The translations under genes and the position numbers were made by a program. A stretch of DNA of 12,090 nucleotides, taken from assembly GCA_023391335.1 (NCBI GenBank), contig JAEWBG010000037.1, positions 1 through 12,090 of the forward strand. Reading direction: 5' to 3'. This DNA comes from Pseudomonadota bacterium. GTDB taxonomy: Bacteria; Pseudomonadota; Gammaproteobacteria; Steroidobacterales; Steroidobacteraceae. Positions 1-6,194 of the stretch are shown here, in pieces (the first letter of the stretch is position 1; each line of letters begins with the position of its first letter). The notes below the pieces were generated by a model. The model saw only the letters and a list, made by a program, of their open reading frames with translations. It ran no database searches and was not told the DNA's origin.

Positions 1-38
1 GGCGTGAGGCGTGAGGCGTGAGGCGTGAAGCGTGAGGC
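1..38. repeat. 7-bp tandem repeat at window edge
   Basis: The window opens with five back-to-back copies of the 7-mer GGCGTGA (the fifth reads AGCGTGA) and then GGC. The array runs off the left edge, so its full length is unknown. The reading frame through it is not a credible gene. The unit resembles the GTGATGA/GCGTGAA words of the repeats near 1122-1309 and 5895-6093. Confidence 0.85.
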
Positions 39-51
39 AGAAACCGCGCTG

Positions 52-87
52 CCAACCGTCAACGGTCAACGGTCAACTGACAACCGT
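52..87. repeat. GTCAAC-type short repeat cluster, copy 1
   Basis: The word GGTCAAC recurs here in near-tandem order (CCGTCAAC, GGTCAAC, GGTCAAC, CTGACAACCG). The same degenerate words recur at 180-207 and 437-468, so three islands of one simple repeat lie in the 550 bases before the first gene. Unit spacing is only 7-8 bases with no spacers, so this is not a CRISPR array. Confidence 0.6.
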
Positions 88-179
88 GAAACCTCGTTCG
101 ATCACCTCGCCCTCGATGGGAGAGGTCGGATAAAGTCCGGGAGAGGGTGGATTCGAAATTCGAACCGTCTTTACCGCCA

Positions 180-207
180 ACTCTCAACTGTCAACCGAGA
201 ACCGAGG
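180..207. repeat. GTCAAC-type short repeat cluster, copy 2
   Basis: A shorter and more degenerate island of the same family (CTCAACTGTCAACCGAGAAC). It sits directly before the hairpin-frame repeat that begins near 211. Confidence 0.5.
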
Positions 208-210
208 GAT

Positions 211-304
211 GGCGAGCGCTCTCGCGCAGGCGAGCCTTCGGCAGGCGAGCCGCGCGGAACGCAAGAGCGCGGCAAGCAAGCTGACTTGCGTCAGCAGGCC
301 AGAA
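211..304 (+). repeat. Variable-stem hairpin repeat array, copy 1
   Basis: A run of short palindromes is set in a recurring frame. Visible stems are GCGC-tctc-GCGC (216-227), GCC-ttc-GGC (234-242), CCGCGCGG (250-257) and CTGAC-ttgc-GTCAG (281-294). Between them the joints read CAGGCGAG, CAGGCGAG and GGCAAGCAAG, and the array ends in CAGGCCAGAA. The same end frame (GGCAAGC before, CAGGCCAGAA after) flanks a different stem at 2041-2085 and 11270-11314, so the frame is conserved and the stem is exchanged. No transposase or RAYT gene is visible in the window. Confidence 0.7.
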
Positions 305-436
305 TGGGTTTTCTTGCCAACGGACAATTGCGAACGGTGCCAGGCATGGGATCGCGGGTCGTGATCGATGGATCGGTCCGATTCCAGGTCTTACACTTCA
401 CACCGGGCAGCACACAGATCAAATCCGTTCCGTGCT

Positions 437-468
437 GCCAACAGTCAACGGTCAACCGACAACCGACA
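437..468. repeat. GTCAAC-type short repeat cluster, copy 3
   Basis: Third island of the family (CAACAGTCAACGGTCAACCG followed by ACAACCGAC), about 85 bases before the beta-barrel gene. If that gene has a promoter here, it must overlap or follow this repeat. Confidence 0.55.
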
Positions 469-543
469 TACGAACTTTCCCTCTTCAGTGCGCATTCAGC
501 ACTGGAAACGCACTGTACGCCCGCCCGCATGGTGCGGCACGTT

Positions 544-548
544 GGAGG
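544..548 (+). promoter_or_regulatory. Shine-Dalgarno site of the beta-barrel gene
   Basis: GGAGG lies four bases before the ATG at 553 and only one base before the ATG at 550. Spacing therefore favours 553 as the start codon and rules out the much longer upstream reading frame that begins at 25. Confidence 0.7.
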
Positions 549-552
549 AATG

Positions 553-1125
553 ATGAAGCGCAGTGTCATTTTTGCAGCGGTCGCGCTGCTTGCGAGCACG
601 GGATCCGCAGTGGCGGCAGACCAAGGCGAGTTCCGCTTAGGACCACGCGGCGGTCCCGGTGAGATTCGTATTCAGCCCGGAACTGTGCTCGGCAATGACG
701 TCACCGATGAGCTGGTTTCAGAAAAAAGTTTCGGATTGGGCGCCACGCTTGAATATCACGCCCCGTTCGGCTTGGTGATCGAAGCCGGGTTGTTCGGTAC
801 CGGCACGACCGATTGGTTCGACGATACGGACTATCAATTCAACGAGTATTTCGGCTCGGTCGGCTATGAAATCCCGCTGGGACATGGCTTCACGATCACG
901 CCACGTGTGGGCCGCACTCGCTGGACCTTAGAGGCCGACAATAATTGGTTCTTCGACGACAACGAAGACAATCACCCAAAGACGCGCGGTTACGAGAACT
1001 ACTGGGAAGTCTCCGCGATGAAACGCATCAGCGAGCGCTTCTCGCTTGGCATTTCGCACAAAGAGAACGACTACGAGTTCGGACGAATTCGCTCGACGGT
1101 GTTTACGGCGATGTGGACGTTGTGA
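553..1125 (+). CDS. Small outer-membrane beta-barrel protein
   Basis: Encodes 190 residues. Residues 1-21 form a classic signal peptide (basic MKR, hydrophobic core, AVA-A cleavage region), so the protein is exported. The mature part shows alternating hydrophobic/polar stretches rich in Gly and aromatic residues, for example at residues 58-80, 97-125 and 142-166. It ends in a strand finishing FTAMWTL, as expected of an eight-stranded OmpA/OmpW-like barrel (PF13505 type). Acidic, Trp/Asn-rich segments near residues 81-92 and 128-140 look like surface loops. The start was chosen from the GGAGG at 544-548; ATG 550 is the alternative. The stop codon lies inside a GTGATG repeat that begins at 1122. 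Ligand and role are unknown. The family call is by composition and topology, not by a diagnostic motif. Confidence 0.75.
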   Translation: MKRSVIFAAVALLASTGSAVAADQGEFRLGPRGGPGEIRIQPGTVLGNDVTDELVSEKSFGLGATLEYHAPFGLVIEAGLFGTGTTDWFDDTDYQFNEYFGSVGYEIPLGHGFTITPRVGRTRWTLEADNNWFFDDNEDNHPKTRGYENYWEVSAMKRISERFSLGISHKENDYEFGRIRSTVFTAMWTL

Positions 1126-1160
1126 TGCTCGTGATGGGGTGATGAAGTGATGAGGTGAAC
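1122..1160 (+). repeat. GTGATG repeat, forward unit
   Basis: GTGATG occurs four times at 8-9 base spacing (1122, 1131, 1139, 1147) and is followed by AGGTGAAC. It overlaps the stop codon of the beta-barrel gene. A unit of the same family in the opposite orientation lies at 1270-1309, giving an inverted pair around about 110 bases. Confidence 0.65.
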
Positions 1161-1269
1161 GAAAGTCGAGTAGAGGTGAGCCTGACTCATATCGAACAGG
1201 CATCTTGGTGTGGATATTGATACGCTGGCTCGTCAGATGCGCAGCCTCGATCTCGAACCGATTCTGCGC

Positions 1270-1309
1270 CGTTCACGCGCTCCGCGCTTTCACTCATCAC
1301 GTTATCACC
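1270..1309 (-). repeat. GTGATGA/GCGC hairpin repeat, reverse unit
   Basis: Read on the minus strand it is GGTGATAACGTGATGAGTGA followed by AAGCGC, a GGA loop and GCGCGTGAACG. The same layout of GTGATG words, GCGC-loop-GCGC stem and GTGAAC/G end occurs at 5895-5926 (plus) and 6055-6093 (minus). It ends six bases before the proposed MOSC start, which supports a start downstream of it. Confidence 0.7.
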
Positions 1310-1315
1310 AGCTCC

Positions 1316-1825
1316 GTGACTCTGCTGTCCGATCTCCTCTCCACACTGCCGCAACAGGGTCGCCTCGAATGGATCGGAGTGCGGCCAGCGCGTCGTGAGC
1401 AGGTTCAGCACACAACGATCGCCCAGGTAAAGATCGGTTCGGGTCTGGTGGGCGATCGTTATCGCGGGAACGCCGACAGCAAGCGGCAGGTCACGCTGAT
1501 CCAGGCTGAGCACTTGGATGTCATTGCAAAGCTCCTTGGCCGGTCATCTGTAGATCCCGCCCTTCTGCGGCGCAATCTGGTGATCTCCGGAATAAACCTG
1601 CTTGCGCTACAGCGCTCTCACTTCTCGATCGGTGAATTGCAGCTCGAAGGCACAGGGCAGTGTCATCCCTGCTCGCGAATGGAAGAAGTGCTGGGAGAAG
1701 GCGGATACAACGCGATGCGTGGGCACGGCGGCATCACTGCTCGCGTTCTGACCGAAGCCACGATCCGAGTCGGGGATGTCGTTAGGCTCGTTGCAGCAGG
1801 CGGTCTTGCGAGCGGCGAGCGCTAG
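1316..1825 (+). CDS. MOSC-domain protein
   Basis: Encodes 169 residues from GTG 1316. MOSC domains (molybdenum cofactor sulfurase C-terminal) bind sulfur or the molybdenum cofactor through a conserved Cys and act in Moco sulfuration or in reduction of N-hydroxylated compounds. Visible family features are EWIGVRPARR (residues 18-27), GLVGDRYRG (43-51), KRQVTLIQAEHL (56-67), LLRRNLVISGINLLAL (83-98), CHPCSRMEE (116-124) and GHGGITARVL (136-145). Cys116 and Cys119 are the candidate sulfur-binding residues. The open frame extends back to TTG 1205, but that part (about 37 residues) runs through a dispersed repeat and the conserved core starts just after residue 10, so GTG 1316 is preferred even though no clear Shine-Dalgarno precedes it. 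It is a stand-alone gene; the substrate is unknown. Confidence 0.85.
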   Translation: MTLLSDLLSTLPQQGRLEWIGVRPARREQVQHTTIAQVKIGSGLVGDRYRGNADSKRQVTLIQAEHLDVIAKLLGRSSVDPALLRRNLVISGINLLALQRSHFSIGELQLEGTGQCHPCSRMEEVLGEGGYNAMRGHGGITARVLTEATIRVGDVVRLVAAGGLASGER

Positions 1826-2258
1826 GCCGCGCCTCCTCGGTCGGAAGAAGACGCCACACAAAGAGCACAAAGGGCGGCGAACACAGAGGAAGTTGCGCTA
1901 TGTGAGGTTCTTTTCGTCAGGGACTCGAGCCCGAAACCCCGGCCAGTAACCTGCGCCTTCAGTTGTTCCATACGTTCTTTGTGTTGCGTCCAAACCCCCC
2001 GAGTGAAATCTTCTCCGAAGTGAGGCCGCAACCCGACTTTCGGCAAGCAAGCCACTGGCGGGCAAGCGCTACGCGCAGGCCAGAAGGCGGACATGCCCAT
2101 CTCGGGGCACTTGGACTGTGAGTGAGATGCTTCCTGTCCGATCCGAGCGCGAAGCTCTAACACGAGCAACGCTCGCTCTCACTTACTCACTGTTTATGCG
2201 CGCTCTGTGTTGCGTCCGCCCCTCCGTGTTCCCAGTGGAATTCTTGCTCTTCTAAGTT
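1826..2258. other. 433-base gap between convergent genes, repeats only
   Basis: No credible gene; the minus-strand frame through 1822-2169 is built of repeats. Contents: purine-rich CACAAAGAGCACAAAG words at 1857-1872; a near-identical 14-base word (TTTGTGTTGCGTCC / TCTGTGTTGCGTCC) near 1978-1991 and 2204-2217; one copy of the hairpin-frame repeat at 2041-2085; and an imperfect inverted repeat (ACTGTGAGTGAGA near 2115 against TCTCACTTACTCAC near 2177-2190). A weak stem CGAGC-gtt-GCTCG on the minus strand near 2163-2175 could help end gntK transcription, but it has no good T-run. Confidence 0.6.
2041..2085 (+). repeat. 45-bp hairpin-frame repeat, dispersed copy
   Basis: This 45-base stretch differs at only three positions from the copies at 11270-11314 and 11411-11455. 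It contains GCC-act-GGC and GCGC-tac-GCGC. One of the three differences (TAC against TTC) lies in the loop of the second stem, leaving the pairing intact. It ends in CAGGCCAGAA, as does the array at 211-304. Confidence 0.8.
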
Positions 2259-2759
2259 CTAACTGCGCTTCCGCTCGATGTGATCGATCACCTCTTGCAC
2301 CACCTGCTCGAGCGGGCGCGACACATCGACAGTGAGCGCGGTGCTCGGCATTTGCAGCGCTGCAAGTTGTGAATTCAACATGCCGGCTTTCATGTAGTGC
2401 TTCGGACGCTTGCTCAAGCGCTCTTGGATCAAGCACGGATCGGCGGTCAGCAGGATGAAATCGACCTCGTCGTTCATCCGTTCGCGAATGCGCTGGCGCA
2501 CGAATCGCGAAAGCGCCGAACAGGCGACGATTGCATCGCGATCCGGTTCAGCTCGATGGTTCACGCCTTCCGCAAGGGCGTCGATCCAGGGGATTCGATC
2601 CGTGTCCGTCAGCGGAATGCCGGAGGACATCTTGTCGATGTTCGCTTGCGGATGGAAATTATCGCCCTCGAAAAAGGGCAGGCGGAGCCGTTGCGAGACT
2701 TCGGTACCGACGGTGGTTTTGCCGGCGCCCGAAACGCCCATGATCACGTATACAGTCAT
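2259..2759 (-). CDS. gntK: Gluconokinase, GntK family
   Basis: Encodes 166 residues, the usual length for this cytoplasmic kinase, which phosphorylates D-gluconate with ATP to 6-phosphogluconate for the Entner-Doudoroff and pentose phosphate routes. Family features in order: P-loop GVSGAGKT (residues 8-15), FFEGDNFHPQANIDKMSSG (29-47) with the gluconate-binding EGD..HP region, PLTDTDRIPW (49-58), VACSALSRFVR (78-88), and HYMKAGMLNSQLAAL (121-135), the GntK lid/C-terminal motif. The ATG at 2757-2759 lacks a strong Shine-Dalgarno. The gene lies 27 bases downstream of trxC on the same strand, so the two could share a transcript. No gluconate transporter or GntR regulator is in the window. Confidence 0.93.
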   Translation of the reverse strand: MTVYVIMGVSGAGKTTVGTEVSQRLRLPFFEGDNFHPQANIDKMSSGIPLTDTDRIPWIDALAEGVNHRAEPDRDAIVACSALSRFVRQRIRERMNDEVDFILLTADPCLIQERLSKRPKHYMKAGMLNSQLAALQMPSTALTVDVSRPLEQVVQEVIDHIERKRS

Positions 2760-2786
2760 GGGCGGCGATTGTAACGATGCGGGGTC

Positions 2787-3233
2787 TTAAGTTGCGAGCG
2801 GAACGCTCGTTTGTAGCCAGCGAGTCAGCGCGTTGCCATCCATCGCACCGGATTGGCGCGCGATTTCGCGGCCGCCCTTGAACACAATCAGTGTCGGAAT
2901 GCCGCGAATTTGAAATCGGGCCGAAAGCTGCGGCTCATCATCTGAATTGACCTTGGCGAATCTAGCCTGCTGCTCGAGCCGTGCAGCGACACGTTCGTAG
3001 TGAGGTTCCATCATCCGGCATGGTCCGCACCACGGTGCCCAAAAGTCCACGACCAGCGGCAGATCGTTGCGGGAGACATGCTGGTCGAACGCGGCTGTCG
3101 TGAGCGTGAGCGGTTTGCCCGAGAACAGCGGCGAATGGCACTTCGCACACTTAGGAGACTGCTGCAGTCGATCCGCAGGCACTCGGACGACCGAGTTGCA
3201 CTGACCGCAAACGATGTGAACGGCATCTGTCAT
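2787..3233 (-). CDS. trxC: Thioredoxin 2 (zinc-binding thioredoxin)
   Basis: Encodes 148 residues. TrxC is a cytoplasmic disulfide reductase of the thioredoxin fold that carries an extra N-terminal zinc finger. Both parts are present: CGQC (Cys9, Cys12) and CAKC (Cys29, Cys32) form the zinc site, and WAPWCGPC (residues 65-72) holds the redox pair Cys69/Cys72. Downstream are the fold markers VNSDDEP (95-101) and GIPTLIVFKGG (111-121) with the cis-proline at 113. The length matches known TrxC proteins. The ATG at 3231-3233 has only a distant AAGGA before it. A strong terminator for the upstream GH9 gene lies between the two genes, so trxC probably has its own promoter in the 28 bases after the terminator or within the stem region. 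OxyR control is known for enterobacterial trxC, but no such site is recognised here. Confidence 0.93.
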   Translation of the reverse strand: MTDAVHIVCGQCNSVVRVPADRLQQSPKCAKCHSPLFSGKPLTLTTAAFDQHVSRNDLPLVVDFWAPWCGPCRMMEPHYERVAARLEQQARFAKVNSDDEPQLSARFQIRGIPTLIVFKGGREIARQSGAMDGNALTRWLQTSVPLAT

Positions 3234-3260
3234 GCCGCGAAGATGAGGATCCTTGCCGGG

Positions 3261-3292
3261 AAAACAAGAGGGCAGGCCAGCGGCCTGCCCTC
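3261..3292 (-). terminator. Rho-independent terminator of the GH9 gene
   Basis: On the minus strand GAGGGCAGGCC, loop GCT, GGCCTGCCCTC form a perfect 11-bp GC-rich stem (3292-3268), followed at once by TTGTTTT (3267-3261). It begins nine bases after the GH9 stop codon and separates that gene from trxC. Confidence 0.88.
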
Positions 3293-3300
3293 GCTCGACG

Positions 3301-5796
3301 TTACTTCCGCTTCTTTGTGGAGGTCTTGTTCAGCTCGTGGTCGGCCGCGAGCACCAGTAGCAAGTAGTCCGTCGTGCCGCGTCCCAGCACGTACTCGCCC
3401 TGCTGCCAGAAGTATGGCCAAACCTTGAGTTCCGGGAAATCCGGGCGGATCAATGCCGTGCCCGATGCAATTCCGCCAGGGATGTACGACCAATCCGCAC
3501 GATTGAATCCATAGGCGGTCGTCATCGAATTCGCACCGACGCCCGACACAAACGATGCGTTGTTCGAGCCCGGATGCACGCCGAACACGAAACTTAGCGC
3601 CTGTAGCGCATACGTGCGCGGGAACAGATCGGGGAACGCGAGGTTCAACATCCACTGATCGACGCCGAGTTCCTGAATCGTCCAGCCCGCACCCCAGACA
3701 TCCGGCTTGTACGGCACGCCGTATGGTGTTTGCTTTGCGAGTTCATCGACCTTGACGCGATAGGCCTTGACGGCATCACGCAGCGTCTTGGTGTACTTCG
3801 CATTCTTCACCAGCGGCAGCGTCCGGCCGACAATCCAGCCGATGCGATCGATGTGATCGGCGATGCCTTGTTGGTTGTCGATGAGGAACTGCGCGTACTT
3901 GCGGTCGTTCGTAGCAATCAACAGTTCCGCCGCTGCACCGACTCGCATGAGCGGATCCTTCGGCGTCGCGCGGTCATAGAGTTGCTCGGCTGCTTCCAAC
4001 GCTTCGCGACTCAATTCGTCGTTGTACCCGCGCAGTGCGCGCGCGCCGGCAGCGAGCGATGCCGAGACCTGCAACTCGCGGGGCGGATTGTTTTCGGTGA
4101 AGACCCAACGATCGTCGGGCGACCCCGGCACTCCCACCGGCGGTGCAGTCTTCTCATCCTGCTTCGCGGGATCGAACACCTTGTTGTCGGTGACACTCGC
4201 GCCTTCGCCGAGGTGCACGTACTGACGCAGCGTGGGTTCAATGATGCCGCGATAGAGCCGGCCCATCGAGCGATAGCCGCCGACCACCGTCAGCATGCCG
4301 TGTTCGATCTGCTGCAAGATGTCCGGCTTGCCGTCGGGCTGGTGGATCTCGGTGACGAGATTCTTCTCGTCGATCGATGTGTTGTCATAGTCGACGTGGA
4401 ACAGTTCCCACGCGAGCGCCAGGCCGTGAATCGTCTCCGCTTGCGATTCGACCCGCAGATCCCAATCGCCCGCATCGTGCCAACCGCCGCGATTCAGACC
4501 AGGCACAGGCTCGCCGGGTTGGAACTTCGTCAGCGTGGAAGGGCCCTGCAAATAGCCGTCGAAGTGATTGTGATTCACGGGCGACATGCGTGCGTCGTCC
4601 AGATGGCAGGCGTCATGCCATACGCGATATTTCTCGTTCACGCGCATGTGGCACATCTGCACCGGCAAGAAGTATTCGAGTGTCGGCTGCCAAACGCTGC
4701 GTTGAAACACATCGGCACTGATGCGAAATGGTTGCGATTCCAGATCGCCATAGCGTGCGATATAGAGGCCTGGCTCTTTGACGTTCGAAAAATCCAGCCG
4801 CACATACTGATAGCGCAAGAAACGGCCCCATTCCTCAGGCTTGCTGTCGAGCACGGTCTCGCGAACGCCGCCATCGCCAAGTCGTTCCAAGACGATGTTG
4901 TGGCGTTTGGTGTCGCGCGTATCGAGTTCGACGACGACTTGCTTCGGTTGTGCTGGGTGATAACCGATTTGCGAAACTTGAATCACCGGTTTGCGCATCC
5001 AGCCGGGCACTGCGTGCGGAGTAATGCGCCATTCGATTGCGGATGTCGTCGCGCCTTTCGGAACCAGGGAACGCACGACGAACCAGCCATTGTTGTGATT
5101 CCCGCGGCCGTCATGCAGTTCGAGTTCGCCGCCTTTGACGGCTTCGATAGTGAGATGCTGCAAGTCCGTTTCCGGCGCAATCTCTAAGCGCGGACCGTGA
5201 GCAAGCGCTGCGAGTTCGTATTGGCCGGATGCGTCAGTGCTGCCTGGCCCGCTGGGTTGCCGCGGAAACACTGCTTGCGTTTCGCCAAGCTGGAAGGACT
5301 TACCGAACAGCAAACCCGGAAACAACTCCAAGTTGAAACCCACCTTGCCGATCCATGCGTCCGGCAGCGGCTGATCCAAATCGACGGTAAGGATGATTGC
5401 GTTGCCGTCCGGCCGCGCATGCATGCTGTATCCGAAATTCAGGTCCGGATACTCGATCGGATTGAACCCTTTGCGATTGCGCGCGGGATCAGGATACGCG
5501 AGATGCACATCGATCCGATTGGCGTCGTGATCGACCTTGCGATCGCCTGGTTTTGGAATCGGCGACCACTGCCCCGGAGCAGGCTCTAACCGCACATCGC
5601 CGTTCGATGCGACTCGCTCATCATGCATGATGATGCTCAAGCCACCTTGATGACCTTCCGGATAATAGTCTTGCCCGAGCATCACACTGACGCCCGGTTT
5701 TTCGAAATATCCTTGATCGTTGAGTTGATAGGAATCGTCAGCCGCAGCGATGCCGAGTGGCGCCGCGCAAATCAATAACGCGCAGAGTGATCGCAT
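3301..5796 (-). CDS. Exported glycoside hydrolase family 9 protein
   Basis: Encodes 831 residues. Residues 1-19 are a signal peptide (hydrophobic core, cleavage near IAAA-DDS), so the enzyme acts in the periplasm or outside. Residues about 22-265 form a beta-rich N-terminal region I cannot assign. Residues about 270-360 match the CelD_N immunoglobulin-like domain of GH9 enzymes (VIQVSQIGYHPAQPKQVVVE). The (alpha/alpha)6 catalytic domain follows, with GGWHDAGDWD (437-446), where Asp441 and Asp444 are the expected nucleophilic-water base residues. Near the C-terminus, GVHPGSNNASFVSGVG (739-754) and WQQGEYV (797-803) follow, with Glu801 the likely proton donor. GH9 is an inverting family acting mainly on beta-1,4-glucans, with some members cleaving glucosamine or other oligosaccharides, so the substrate is open. 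The spacing from Glu801 to DY (810-811) and the absence of a PHHR-like motif set it apart from classic cellulases. There is no carbohydrate-binding or dockerin module and no neighbouring PUL genes. Confidence 0.85.
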   Translation of the reverse strand: MRSLCALLICAAPLGIAAADDSYQLNDQGYFEKPGVSVMLGQDYYPEGHQGGLSIIMHDERVASNGDVRLEPAPGQWSPIPKPGDRKVDHDANRIDVHLAYPDPARNRKGFNPIEYPDLNFGYSMHARPDGNAIILTVDLDQPLPDAWIGKVGFNLELFPGLLFGKSFQLGETQAVFPRQPSGPGSTDASGQYELAALAHGPRLEIAPETDLQHLTIEAVKGGELELHDGRGNHNNGWFVVRSLVPKGATTSAIEWRITPHAVPGWMRKPVIQVSQIGYHPAQPKQVVVELDTRDTKRHNIVLERLGDGGVRETVLDSKPEEWGRFLRYQYVRLDFSNVKEPGLYIARYGDLESQPFRISADVFQRSVWQPTLEYFLPVQMCHMRVNEKYRVWHDACHLDDARMSPVNHNHFDGYLQGPSTLTKFQPGEPVPGLNRGGWHDAGDWDLRVESQAETIHGLALAWELFHVDYDNTSIDEKNLVTEIHQPDGKPDILQQIEHGMLTVVGGYRSMGRLYRGIIEPTLRQYVHLGEGASVTDNKVFDPAKQDEKTAPPVGVPGSPDDRWVFTENNPPRELQVSASLAAGARALRGYNDELSREALEAAEQLYDRATPKDPLMRVGAAAELLIATNDRKYAQFLIDNQQGIADHIDRIGWIVGRTLPLVKNAKYTKTLRDAVKAYRVKVDELAKQTPYGVPYKPDVWGAGWTIQELGVDQWMLNLAFPDLFPRTYALQALSFVFGVHPGSNNASFVSGVGANSMTTAYGFNRADWSYIPGGIASGTALIRPDFPELKVWPYFWQQGEYVLGRGTTDYLLLVLAADHELNKTSTKKRK

Positions 5797-5894
5797 TTTG
5801 CTCGCTCATGGAAAGAATCGTCCCCCGACGAATCGTACCTGGAAGGGACTGCGCAATGTGGGAAGAAGTTCAAAGCCGAAGACGGTGTGAGGAC

Positions 5895-5926
5895 GTGATG
5901 CAGTGAACGCGCAAAGCGCGTGAACG
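5895..5926 (+). repeat. GTGATGA/GCGC hairpin repeat, forward unit
   Basis: GTGATGCAGTGA is followed by a 6-bp stem ACGCGC-aaa-GCGCGT (5907-5921) and GAACG. It has the same order of words as 1270-1309 read on the minus strand. It pairs with the reverse unit at 6055-6093. Confidence 0.7.
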
Positions 5927-6054
5927 TGGCGTGAAACTGCTTACGTCAAGTTCACTGCCTCATTGTGAAGTGGATGTCAGCAGACGATGGGTGGTGAGGT
6001 AACGCAGCGCGCGCAGGGCGGGGAAAACGCGCGCAGACCTCGCAGCGTGCACCC

Positions 6055-6093
6055 TTCACGCGCCTTGCGCTTTCACCTCATCACCTCATCACC
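6055..6093 (-). repeat. GTGATGA/GCGC hairpin repeat, reverse unit
   Basis: On the minus strand: GGTGATGAGGTGATGAGGTG, then AAAGCGC, AAG, GCGCGTGAA. It is the clearest copy of the family, with the GTGATGAG word doubled. It lies just downstream of the DUF3618 operon terminator. Confidence 0.75.
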
Positions 6094-6104
6094 GGGCCTC
6101 CCAT

Positions 6105-6140
6105 AAAAAAGACCCCATCCTCCACAGGAGAACGGGGCCT
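6105..6140 (-). terminator. Rho-independent terminator of the yqjDE-like operon
   Basis: On the minus strand a long stem pairs CCCCGTTCTCC (6136-6126) with GGAGGATGGGG (6123-6113), including two G-T wobbles. It is followed by TC and six T residues (6110-6105). It lies about 55 bases after the DUF3618 stop codon. The plus strand has no T-run after the stem, so it is one-directional. Confidence 0.85.
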
Positions 6141-6194
6141 TCGACTCAATGCGCGCGATACGTTGGCGGCGAGCACCAAGGTTCTTTCGAACGG

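Larger units (their letters stand above)
5797..6104. other. 308-base gap holding an inverted repeat pair
   Basis: This is the upstream region of the GH9 gene and the downstream region of the DUF3618 operon. It holds two units of the GTGATGA/GCGC repeat in opposite orientation (5895-5926 and 6055-6093). Between them lie a TTCAC-9-GTGAA inverted repeat near 5950 and two GCGCGCAG words near 6007 and 6029. I found no convincing promoter hexamers for the GH9 gene, although it must start in this gap. Confidence 0.55.

Noticed and set aside
52..468. CRISPR-like array of GTCAAC words
   Set aside because: Units are 7-8 bases with no spacers of regular length, they form separated islands, and there are no cas genes.
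25..552. Open frame extending the beta-barrel gene far upstream
   Set aside because: It runs through tandem and hairpin repeats, and the ribosome site and signal peptide both place the start at 553.
1905..1945. tRNA-like T-arm (GGGCTCGAGTCCC on the minus strand)
   Set aside because: No acceptor stem, anticodon arm or D-arm can be paired around it at tRNA distances.
1822..2169. 115-residue minus-strand frame in the MOSC-gntK gap
   Set aside because: It contains the dispersed 45-bp repeat and overlaps the MOSC end; no ribosome site or domain was seen.
3233..3301. GH9, trxC and gntK as one operon
   Set aside because: A strong terminator lies between the GH9 gene and trxC. Only trxC-gntK remain likely to be co-transcribed.
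3730..5187. 485-residue plus-strand open frame inside the GH9 gene
   Set aside because: It is antisense to a gene with a signal peptide and GH9 motifs, and its residues match no family I know. Long antisense frames are expected in GC-rich genes.
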